Origin: Lineolata rhizophorae
Lineage: Eukaryota; Ascomycota; Dothideomycetes; Lineolatales; Lineolataceae
NCBI GenBank assembly: GCA_010093515.1
Contig: MU001694.1
Span: forward strand, 192,964 to 256,963
Length of the DNA: 64,000 nt
Direction: 5' to 3'
The position numbers and the translations under genes were made by a program. Within the stretch, counting starts at the first letter, position 1. Every line of letters begins with the position of its first letter. The notes beneath the pieces were generated by a model, which saw nothing but the letters and a program-made list of their open reading frames with translations, ran no database searches and was not told the DNA's origin. Of this stretch, positions 23,001-33,802 are shown one piece after another.

Positions 23001-24876
23001 GACCTGACAGGGTTCCTGGAGCAGCCGAGTGGTCGAGCATGACGTGCGCCCGCCCCTCGTGTCCGGCGAACGGGTCGGCTCGCACCACGTCGACGGGAAG
23101 GATGGGGGAAGGATGCGGGATGGGCCGGGGCTGGGCCAAGGGGCGGAGGAAGGCGAGGCGCGTGGGATGGGAAAAGGAATAAGGAAAGGGAGAACGTGGT
23201 GATCCGCATCATTCAATCAGGGATGTGGACAGGCCAGGGCCATTGCTGACGCAAGTGTGTTCCGCGAGCAACAGAATTTCTTGAATCTTCCGAGGCTTTT
23301 GTAACCATCTACGGTGATCAGGACCGAGTAATGGCGCGGGAGATGAAGTTCGGCACTTTGATTGCATCCTGCGTTTGTCATGGGGTTATAGCTTTAACTG
23401 CATGCGTAAGTCCAGACTTTCCAGTAGTTGGCCGATTCACGTTCGAAAATCTCACCACCCTCCAAGTGCGGTGGATTGAGTGGACGAACGACACACGCGC
23501 CGCTGCCGCATCGGCTGCGCCGCAGGCAAATCCGCAGGCAAATCTGCGCAGCAATAAAGCACGCAGTAGCAGCGGCGGCGGCGGGGCGCGGGAGCGTGCA
23601 GATCGCGGGAAGCTCTTGGTTCGAGTCTGACGGTGCTGCGCCGCATAGCTTCGCGCGCTTACTGGACAGAACAACCATGCTGTGCAGACGGGATAAAATG
23701 ATATGTAAGTAATCCATGCTCCTCGCTCCGTCCTTACCTAGAAACGACCCATGGATTTTTCCCGGCACCCTTGCTCGCTCTTGTTATTTTCCTCCTCAGC
23801 CTCGTCCGTGCCACATGCAATGCATGCTCACATAGGCAGGTTCGGCTGTACGCGCGCGCGGCATCTGTTCGATTCGTCACACCTCGTTTGGGTGTATGGG
23901 GGGAGTGTTGTTGATAGGATGGAATTTCCTCCGAGGAGAGCGTGACGAAGAAGGCACTGGGAGCAAACCAGGAAGGCGAAAAATGGGCTGGGGTGAGGGA
24001 CAAAGAAGAAGAAGAAAAAAAAGCCCTCATTATGTACCTAGTTATGTATGTGCGTGCGTTGAGTGGTGTTGTGTTGGGAGGCCACCCCGGCACCGGGCCG
24101 GCGTGAGTCGCGATTGGCTCGCTAAGCTCATAGAGCGAAGAATCAATTGGTGAGTCGTCTGTTGGTCCTGTTGTTGCTCCGCTTGCCTCTCGCGGCTTTG
24201 CGGCCGCTAGTACGGCGTAAGTGAAAAGTTTAAACGGCTACCGCCGATGCGATGCCATCGGATGAGAGGTAGAGTGGACAAGAAAAAGAAAAGGCGAAAG
24301 AAATATCCTAGGGCCGTTCGTATTCGACGAAAAGACTAACGTCGTTGTGGTAAGGTACAAGGGCTTAGGTGCGTCTTCGACGCGTGGGCTGCTGTAGATT
24401 GCTCTGTTGGCATTCTTCTCCATCGAGTCGTCTTACGGCGCCTGCGCATCGTTACGCAGCCCTGCAGCGCCCGAAAGGGGAAGGCAGCATCGATTTGATG
24501 TTCCAGATCTGGGGCTCTCTCCCAGCAATCCAGGTACCTTTTGTTCGGACTGCGCGCCTCGGCGCGTCGGCGGGCCGCCCATCGCGCCAAAGCTACGGCT
24601 GCTGCGTCGGCAGGCCTGCGCTCCATGCCAGGCGTGTACGTCGCCGCGGAGGTAGGCGGCGATGTCATGGTTGGCCAAGGCTTGTTGGTGGTGCTGGGGA
24701 TGGCGATTTATCAACCATCGTCAGTGGACCAGCTGGCAATGCGGGATCCCGCTGCACCTTGTGCGGGCCGCATCCTTCGGACTACCGCGCTTCGGCGGCG
24801 AGATGCGGCGCGCGAGGAGGCGGCCAATTGAAAGATGAAGCGGGAGAAGGAGCAAGAGGAATATTTCTTTTTAAAG

Positions 24877-24881
<5 letters not shown>

Positions 24882-24921
<40 letters not shown>
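24882..24921 (+). repeat. GA dinucleotide microsatellite
   Basis: About 19 AG units follow AAAGAAAGAA. It lies in the long gene-free region. Confidence 0.9.
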
Positions 24922-24924
<3 letters not shown>

Positions 24925-26344
24925 TGGCAAGGAGCTGGCTAAACGGCCATTCGACTTGTTCCTACCGCTAGGTAGAACGAGGGCCAACCAAAGGAGGATG
25001 CGAAGGATAATGTCGGAGAGTCTCGTCGTCACGGAACGGCGTCCGGAAGCTAGCCCCGGCACGAAAAGCCGCAGACGCTGGATGAAGGCCGGCCCACCGC
25101 CTGGGCTCCTGTCTCTGATTCCGGGCCCGGCGAGGGGTGTCGAACGGGGGGATGTTGGGGGCCTGGCGGCGCCATCCATTCGGCGCGGCAAGGCGGACGT
25201 ACGTGTGAGTTGGCTGCGGCGAGTGGCAGAGACGACGCGGCGTCGGACCATGGGCGTTCCGTATACCACCACCACCACCACCACCATCACCGCCATCTAT
25301 CTCATCATTTCGGACCGGTGCCATGTGCGAGGCACGCCCGCACGCCCGTACGCCGGAGTGTACACCTATGCATGGCAGACGTGAGGCCAGCTGGCCCTCA
25401 GCCCGTCGTCTCGTCCTTGCCAAATTGGCAAGCTTTTACCCGCCCCACCCGGCCCTCGCACCTCGTCGACCGGACGCCGTAAATTTATACAGCGTGGTGC
25501 GTGCGCCGTGCGCGACGGGGACGACGACGGCCTGCGTCGAGTTGCCCTTGGGGGGGGGAACCGGAAAGGAAAAGGGCTTTGTCGGGGCGGGCAAGGCTCC
25601 GCGAGCCGGGAGGGCCGGGGGGGGTGCCCCCCAGCCGCGCGAAGCGGCACGGGCGGCGCGGCAGCGGGCGGCAGCCGTCCGGCGCCAGCCGCCCCCGAGC
25701 CCCGGCCCCGGGCTAGGCTGGGATACGGGGCAGGACCGGCGGGTGGGGCGGGGCTCGAAATCGGCCGCATCGGCGCTTTTGGCGCTGGGTGACCGCACCG
25801 CCGGACCAGCGCCAGCTGTTGGGAGTGGCCGAGCCGTGGTCCGTCCCCCCCGCCGCCCTGCACGCGCCGAGCCCCGGCAATCGAGCTATCTAAGATACAT
25901 ACGTACCGGCTGCGCATGGATGAGAAACGAAAGGGGTGCGTGCGGGCACGAGATACGTATGTACGGCAGGACACCTCCGCTTTGCTATGTATTAACGCGC
26001 TCAGCTCTCGTGCTTGCCTGACCCTACCCTACCGCCCCCCTCCCCGCGGGCGCCCCCTCCCCTCCTTCTTTCCCTACCGCCGTTCGTCGCCCCGCCGCGA
26101 TCCCCGGCCCCCGCATGCTCAGGCCATTGCCAGCGCATTCCCGGTGGTCTGCCGGTCTCACACCGCGTAATTGATGAAGTCACTCGACTGCGCCGGTGCG
26201 GAACAAATCGGTCATCAGCTGCACACCCTCCCGCACCGCGTGGGCGGCCGCAGGCGCCCCCCCTTCCCGGGGCTTGGGGGAGGGATGTGTTGGCGTATCC
26301 GCGGAACGCCTTCCCAAGCGAGCGGCTGGCTATGGAGCCGACTC

Positions 26345-26370
26345 GATCCCGTCCCGTCCCGTCCCGTCTC
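26345..26370 (+). repeat. Short tandem GTCCC pentamer array
   Basis: Four to five CCCGT units (ATCCCGTCCCGTCCCGTCCC, then GTCTCGTC). A similar array lies at about 32588-32625. Confidence 0.8.
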
Positions 26371-27514
26371 GTCATCTCGGCCCGTGGGCGCGGGAGGCCC
26401 GCGGGCGGGGGAGCGAGGGCATGTCGTGCGGGCGCAACGGAGAGGATGGAACGCAGGAGCAGCAGGAGAATTGGAGGGGCGGGGGGGCCGCCGTTGGGAA
26501 GCCCGGGCTGGGGGGGCGCGCGGGGGGGCGCGGGCCCCTAGGCCAGGCAGGACCCCATCCGGCGGTCGCGGGGGCGTTTGGCGGGCGGTGGTTCGTCGAA
26601 GGCCCCGCGGGTTAGCGGGCGCAGGCGCGCCTGCAGGCAATGCATTGAATGGCGGCGATTGCGCTTCCACGGACAGGTATCCGTTCCCGCTGCTGCAGCG
26701 CGCTGCACAGGAGAAGACGGTCATGTGACGCGAAGGAGGTGCGCGCAATGCTGCAATTGGGCCCTGCGCCCGCAGGGTTGCCCCCCGGCGGTGGGCCGGG
26801 GGGGGAGAGAGAGACACGGCCGCGACTGCGGCCCCTCGGGGGTGGACTACATGGGATACATAGCACGGCCCTCTGCTTGGCCGGGCCCGGACTGTCGCTG
26901 AGCCCGCGAGCGAGAGAGAGAGAGAGAGAGACTCTGGCGGCGGCCCGTCCTCTTAGCGCTTCCGGGGGCCCTCTGCGCCTTGGGTCGGCCTTCTGCACTG
27001 GCTCCGGGGAGGGAGGGAGGGGGGAGGGGAGCGGCTGGCGGTGGCCAGCTTCGTCTCCTGCTCCTCTCGCCCACGACGCGTGCTGCTCGCTGCTGCCGGC
27101 GGCCGCTGAGGATGCGTTGCTGCCGCTGCTACTGATGCGGCTGCGGCCACAAGAGCTGGCTGCTTCGCTCGCACACCCCCCTCCTTGCCTCTTCCCCCCC
27201 TCTCCCCGCCCCTCCCCGTGTCCCCCTTCCCGTCCGCAGCAGCGCGCAGAAAAGCACATTAGCAGGCCGGCTGCTCGTCCAGGCCTTCTCGCCTACCACG
27301 GCGCTCGGCTGACCGCCGCGCTGCAGACGGACGCCGCTGTTCGTCGTGCTGCTGTCATGTTGCATCCGCGGCCTTGCTTTTATTATCATGCGGCCGCCGC
27401 CGCAACGAGCGGCGTAGACTGAGAGGTTTGCTTGCTTTGCTTGCTTTGCTGCCGGCGGTCTTGCGCCGCTCCGCCTCTTTCTCTTTCTTCCCTCTCGCTC
27501 CCCCTCCGCGCTCG

Positions 27515-27515
<1 letters not shown>

Positions 27516-27551
<36 letters not shown>
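27516..27551 (+). repeat. CT dinucleotide microsatellite
   Basis: About 18 CT units in the probable leader or promoter of the F-box gene. It is the complement of the GA tract 2.6 kb upstream. Confidence 0.9.
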
Positions 27552-27554
<3 letters not shown>

Positions 27555-28208
27555 AGGCCGCGCCGGCCACGCTCGCACACGCCCACCACCCACCCACCGT
27601 TTGTCCGACCAGCCGTCTCGCCGGCCGCGGCTCCCGACCGGCCCTACGGCTGGCTGGCTGGCTGGCTGCCCGAGCCGCTAGGCTGTGCGCGCACCCGTTA
27701 TTGCCGCGCGCGTCCGCTTCCACCGCTCTCTCCCAGGACCGCGCCAGGCCCAGAAACTGGCAGCGTCGTTCGACCGGCCCCCATCCCGCCGTCCCGTCCC
27801 ATGCACGGCCAGCGAAGCAGGAAGAGTAAGAAAGAAGAAGAACGGACCAGACAAAAGGCGCGTCGGCCGCGCCCGAGCTCGTCGCCTCTCGCGGGCGCGC
27901 CCACCGCCCGGCCGCCCGGCTCCCAGCCCCCGACGCCAGCCTCAGCCCGCCACCGCTCGCCCGCCGGCAGAGGCCCACGCAACCGCCGCACGCCCGCCGG
28001 CCCCGGCGCGAGCCCCGCGCGCGCGCGCCAGCTTCGAAGAGAAGGGCGCGCCCGCCCACGCGCCGCGCCCTAAGCGCCGCCGCGCCCGCCCACGTGCGCC
28101 CCGCGCGCCCATCCGCCGCGACCGAACAGGCCCCCCTCCCCCCCCGGCACGCCTGCCCGCCCGGTCCATGGTGCGCCCACCGCCGCGCGCAGAGCTCCGT
28201 CCGACGGC

Positions 28209-30624
28209 ATGGCAGCAGCCTCGCACAGCCCAGCGGACGCCGACGACGCGCGGGCCCGCCCCCACCGCCCTGCCGCGGCCGGGGAGCACGCGCGCGACGA
28301 CGGCGACGGCGGCGACGGCCGCCCCGGCGCCGCCCCGCCGCCCGCCGCCCCGCCATCGCCGTCGTCGTCGCCGTCGTCGCCGCTGTCGTCGTCGCCCAGG
28401 CAGCGCTCGCCGGCGTGGCGGCCCGCGGGCGAGGCGCGCGGCGCCGGCGATGCGGCCCCGGGCGCCAGCCCGCCAATGTCGGCATCGTCGGCGTCGCTGT
28501 CGGCGGCTGGAGCATCTGGAGCACCAGATGGAGAAGAAGAAGAAGAAGAAGTATGGGCAGCACCACCGACGGACGCATGCGCAACGGCAGAGACGACAGC
28601 TGCTGCTGCTGCTGCTGCTGCTGCGACGCCGCCCAAGGCCGGCCTCCTCTCGCTCTCCAACGAGCTGCTGCGCGAGATCCTCGACTACATCGAGGGCGAC
28701 CCGGACAAGCTGGTCAACCTGGACCGGCGCGCCTACCTGTCGCAGGAGAGCTTCCGGCCGCCGACGATGCCGGAGCCGTCCGAGGCCGAGTCGCTGGGCA
28801 ACTTCCGGCTCGCCTGCCGCCGCTTCGCCGGCCTGGGCGCCATCCACCAGTTCGCGCGCGTCACCACCCGCTTCTCGCGCAAGGGGCTCGACCGCCTCGA
28901 CAACATTGCTGGCCAGCCGCACCTCGCCAAGCACGTGCGCAAGTTTAGCTACATGGTGCCGTATTTCTACTCCGAGGGTACGCTTGCTCCCTTTCCTTTC
29001 TGGCCCCTTCTATATTTACTTGTTCGTTTATTTATCTATTTTTTTTTTTCGCCTTCTCCCTCAATTGCGTGACGAGTCCCCCCGTTTGATGTCCACTTAG
29101 CTGCTTCATTTGGCGCCAGCTTCAGCTCAGTCTTATAGCGTGACCGGACGCACAATTTGGATCCCATCTTTTTTTTTTTTTTTTTTAGTGTACATTTGGA
29201 GCAAAAGAATCGCAAGACTGACAAGGTGCCCTATCCCCCCGGTCTTTGCGACTCCCCCCATAGGCCGAGAACGCGTCCAAGAACTGCTTCCAATGCTGCA
29301 GGGCGGCAGCCTCGGCGACCTTGATGTGCGGCACTACCTGGACAAGATCAGGGAGCAGAAGGAAATCGTGGCGACGCAACACGATAGGCGAGTGCTGCAG
29401 AAAGCCCTCGCGGCCTTCACGTCGCTGCAGCACGTGCAAATCTTACGGGTGCAGGACCAGCAGGACGGCGCCCTCATCCACTTCATCCGGCATCACGACG
29501 GGTTCGACCGCTTCGTCGAGCTGACGTGGCCCCGCGCGTGCCTGCACAGCACCAAGACGCTCGGCGAGGCGCTGCTCGCAGCGCGGTCCCCCTGCAGCCG
29601 CTTCAGCTCGCCCATGCTGAGCCCGCAGAGCGCCATCGAGGGCATCGTGCTGGCGGAGCACCCGCCAAAGTCCATCTCGACGCTCGTCGAGCGCCTCACG
29701 TGCCTGGAGTTGCACTTCGACGACGGCACCGACCTGGACAACAAGATGCGGGAGCTATCCGGGCTGTTCAAGACGGTCTTCACGGCGGCCAAGAACATGC
29801 AGGCGGTGCACATCGGGTTCCCCTCGCACCGGCCGCTGTCGCTGCCGCTCGAGGACCTCTTCCACAACGTGCGCTGGGAGAAGCTGCTCGCGTTCGGGAT
29901 CCAGGCCTGGCGGCTGGACGCCGAGGAGATCATCGCCGTGGCCCGGCGGCACCGCGAGCGGCTCAAGGGCCTCCGCCTCCGCGACGTCCTGCTCAAGGAG
30001 GGCTCCATGTGGAAGGACGTGCTCCGGTTCCTGCGCGACGACATGCTGAGGCTCGACTGGGTCAGCCTGCGCCGCATCGACTACGCCGCCCACTTCGACG
30101 AGCAGTGGGCCAACGCCGGGGTCGAGGTCCCGGACGACCCGCCCGGCGGCTTCAGCGACAGCGACGACGAGGATCAGGACTGGGTCGGGCACGGGCACGC
30201 CATGAACGGCGACGACGATGATGACGACGACGATGACAACGATGACGACGATAACGAGGACCATTTCCACGACGACTACCACGACGACTACCACGACGAC
30301 TACCACGACGACTACCACGGCGATCACGCCTACGGCAACTACAATCACCTCCACAACCACAACCACGACTACAGCCACCCCCCAAATGCGACCGGCAACA
30401 CCAACGACACGGGCGCCTTCGTCGACGTGGCCAGCGACGTCGACGCGGCGTCGGCGTCGGCGTCGGCATCGGCCTCCGAGGACGAGGACGAGAGCGAGGA
30501 CCACGGGCCGGCGGCCAACGAGATGGACTTCGGGGCGCTGCTCGCGTCGCCGGACACGCCGTCGTCGGTGCCGTGGTGCAACTGCAACGGCGGCGGTGGC
30601 AGCGCCGGCGGCAGCAGCGCCGCG

Positions 30625-30655
<31 letters not shown>

Positions 30656-30801
30656 GCGGCATCGACGCCGTGACCAGCCCGCTCGAGGGCGTCGAGGCCC
30701 TGGCGGATGACGGCGTCATGGTGACGTACGCGCAGCGCAAGGCGTGGGAGAAGTGGGTGGTGCGGAGGAGGTGGTGTCCGGAGCATCACGTGCAGAGGTA
30801 G
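28209..30801 (+). CDS. F-box-like protein with long low-complexity flanks
   Basis: Exons 28209-28977 and 29264-30801 (286-bp intron with T-runs) give 768 residues; the splice joins FYSEG to RERVQELLPMLQGG. Residues 1-140 are Ala/Pro/Ser/Asp-rich with poly-Glu and poly-Ala runs. Residues about 142-215 look like a fungal F-box: LLSLSNELLREILDYIEGD, then a spacer and LGNFRLACRRFAGLGA. The middle (about 215-555) resembles the leucine-poor substrate region of many fungal F-box proteins, with LTCLELHFDDGT and HRERLKGLRLRDVLLKEGSM. From about 560 the tail is disordered: Asp runs, four DDYH repeats, His/Asn-rich sequence, poly-Ala. F-box proteins link substrates to Skp1-Cul1 ubiquitin ligases; the target is unknown. 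The ATG is chosen as the first in a frame that stays open; the N-terminus could be shorter. Confidence 0.8.
30264..30330 (+). repeat. Tandem 15-bp repeat coding DDYH units
   Basis: Roughly four copies of a CACGACGACTAC unit inside the F-box gene. They encode alternating Asp-Asp-Tyr-His, giving a His/Asp-rich segment. Confidence 0.8.
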
Positions 30802-33800
30802 TGCGAGGGCGCCCGAGGGGGGTGCGGGTTGCGCTTGTTTTGTTGTGGGACGGTGCGGGTTTGGGTCGGTCTGGTGCGCTGGTGATGGTGGTGGTGGTAG
30901 TAGGACGAGGTTGGGACCCGTGGGGTGTGGGTTTGTGGAAGGTTCGGTGGGGGCGCGTGGACGCGGGGTTGGGTTCTTGCTGCTCGGGGCGGTCCACGAC
31001 GCATGGGCGGTGGCACGCAGTCTTGCATCGCTTTTTCGGCTTCAAAAGCATGTTTCGCAGTGTGGGCTTGGGGGAAGACTTATACTAATGGGGTAAAGGG
31101 TATGCCGATGTGTTTGGAGGAAAAAAAACCCGCCCCTCGTTGCGCGAGAGTGTTCTTCTCGAACGGTTGGTCATGGGCATATGGTTGAGGGTATATAGGG
31201 CATATGGGTGGATTCGAGCGTGTATTTTGGGAAATTTAGGGGACTTGTTCATTTTTTCTTTTCTATTCTTTTCTTTTTCTTTTTCTTTTTTTTTTGAATG
31301 GCAGGCATACCTTTGTAATCAAAGCACGTCGAGTCCATGTGCCATTGGATGCAGCGTTCTGGTGCCGTTGATAGAAGAGAGCGAGAGAGGGAGAGGTCTG
31401 AGAGCTATGGAACTATACATCGTAACTGCATACCAGATTTGTCTCCAGCGACAAACGGCGTGCGACGTCGAACACACTGCACGGGAAAGCCCCTCGTGAC
31501 TGCTCCGCACCAGGCGGTGGAACACGGATCGGGGCGCACTGCCAGCACTCTCGACCGTGATTCCGCAGCCACGACACTTCCAACCTAGCACCACGTCCTT
31601 CGTGTCCTTCTCCTGTTTGGGCAAGGTGTTCGGCCCGGGTCGGGGTGGTGAAGGACGAAAGGGAGCGCTGGGCCGGGCCTCCCGGACCACGTGACCGCAA
31701 CCCGCTGCACGTCACCGAATCCATCGCCACGGGGCGGCACGGCGGGCGGGCGGGCCGGTGGCTAGTGGCGTCTTCAGGGTGGAAGCTGTATGTGCCTAGG
31801 CAAGGAGCGTGAGAGAAAACGAGGCTGGGCCCTGGGGGCGCCGGGGGGGGGAGGGCGCGCCGGCGGAACCGGCTCGTCGGGCTCTCGCGGAGACGGACAC
31901 GCAAGCGACGGCGGGAACTGAACTGTTCGCCCGCGCGCCCAGCCCCCTCCCCCAGCCGCGAAGTGCGCGCAAAACGGACGGGCAAAGCCGCCCGACGCGC
32001 AGCGTACAACGTACATCCATACGGGCGTACATGCCGCCTTGTCCCTGCTCGTAGCGCGCGTTCGTTATGGCTGGTTGCTGGCCGGCCTTGCAGAGCCGTG
32101 GGGCGGCGAATCCTTCGGACGGGTGACGGAAGGCTTGCATGCAGGTTGGGTTCCCTTCTTTTCTTGCTTTCGTTCCCTGGCGTCACACGTCCTCTCCGCC
32201 GTTCTCTCGTCGTGGCCTGCGTTCCCCGTCGTTCCGGACAAGCCTTGCCGAACAAACGCAGGATTTGTCCTTGCCGAGGTGCGGTCGTGACGTGCGTGTG
32301 CGGCAGTGCGAGTCGGTTGATTTCGTCCCGCCTCGCATGGCTCTCTCAAGCCCTCTCCCCCCTCGTTCGCTTGCGCCTTTGAAACTCGGGTGGAATCCTT
32401 TTGTATTTCTTCGGCTAGACATGTTTATCTAGCATGTTTTTTCCACATTGGTCGCCTTCACACAGAACTTCTCACCCGTGCTGTCGGTTCCATGGCATCA
32501 CACCACCACAAAACCCCCTTTCCCCCCCCTCTCTTCAACCCCCGGCCGCAACAAGAACCCGTTTCCCAGGCCCCAATTGACAGCTCCCCGTCCCGTCCCG
32601 TCCCGCCTCGCCTCGTCCCGCGTCCCTCCAGCCTGGGTCCTTGGCAATGCATCATGCTACTTTGAGCTTTTTACTCGTTGCCGAGCAAAAAACCGTTTCG
32701 GCAAAAGGCAAGGGGGGCAAAGGAAAATAATCAAGAAAAGATCCTATAACTATGTGGACAGAGCTGTTCCACGGGTATACTACTGACTGTCCAGGTTTCT
32801 GAGCCGCCAGCCTTCTTCGGTGTTCGTAGGTATGCAATGCATAATTTTGCGGGTTTTATTTTGATGCCCGATTGGTGACCCTTGTTTAACTTTTGCCATT
32901 GCATCATCCTGCGCATTTGCTGGAGCGTCATTGGGACCTACTTGGATGAAGAAATTCTGCAGCTAGATTAACCCCAAGGCTGGTCGATACTGAGCACATT
33001 GACACACGCCTCTTCCTTGCGAGCTGTGACGTTCACATTGGCTTCGAGGTCTTGCTGGGCAATTGGCTTTTTTTTGTCTTCATGTGGGTATGTGTGTGTG
33101 CATGATTTATTGAAGATACTGGATTTGTTCAGTCGATGGATCTCTTGAGAACCAAAGGGACAGAGCCCGCGACTGACGTTTGACAACGGCTCCACCTTGG
33201 ACATGGGCGTTAGTAATATAGTTCAGCCTCTAGCCTTGCGTAGAGCTGTAATCTGATTGGACTCCGAGTTATTAGAGAGCCTCTCTAGACCACGGCCAAC
33301 ACTTATGACGAATACCGTATGGCGGACCTACGTATGGAGGCAATTAAGAGCTTCCTTCTCTAGTATAAAATAAGCTAAATATGGAGGAGCGCTAAAAAGC
33401 AGTCCATTTGCTTCACTACTTTTAGAGTTAGAGGGCTAGAGAACCTTCCGAACGCCTTTGACCAGCTCCCCAAGCTTTTCTGAGAGCGCTATTTATTCAC
33501 ATTCTTTTTTGCTCACGGGTGGCTCCCGTACCCTGTCTCCCACAACCCTCTATGCATCGCAAATTGCCGAGCCCGACCCAATCTGAACACTCTTTCTCGC
33601 CAATAGAAAGTCTCTGTCAGGGCGAGACTTTTCTCCGGTCCTCAATCGGACTTCTAAAAAGAAATTTGAATCCCTAGACTCTTCCTCACCATACTGAATG
33701 GATAGTGGCCATGCTGCAAGCTTTTCCCCGGCTTCGGCTCCAATCCAGCCACCACCTCCATCTCACATACATAGTCCCAGCCTCTCCCATCCTCTTCCCC

Positions 33801-33802
33801 TC
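30802..33802. other. Intergenic region, F-box gene to cab4 (3' to 3')
   Basis: 3 kb between two convergent genes without a supported frame. T-rich tracts occur at about 31240-31300. A GTCCC pentamer array lies near 32588-32625. DNA from about 33.2 to 33.5 kb is more AT-rich. Nothing else is recognised. Confidence 0.45.

Larger units (their letters stand above)
20091..28208. other. 8-kb region without a recognisable protein gene
   Basis: No frame shows a known domain, and the many open frames are Arg/Pro/Ala/Gly-rich artefacts of high GC. The 20.1-21.1 kb part is lower in GC and has one 165-codon minus frame (20378-20875) with no start context or motif I can defend. From 21.1 kb on the DNA is GC-rich with microsatellites (GA, CT, GTCCC units) and scattered TACATAC/TACGTATG-type sequences. 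The 3' end just before 28209 is the probable promoter and leader of the F-box gene. Such length upstream of one gene is unusual for a compact fungal genome and could hide an untranslated transcript, but I see no direct evidence for one. Confidence 0.4.

Noticed and set aside
25366-26817. Several 200-codon overlapping frames on both strands
   Set aside because: All are Arg/Pro/Ala/Gly-rich, overlap each other in many frames, and contain no domain. GC bias explains them.
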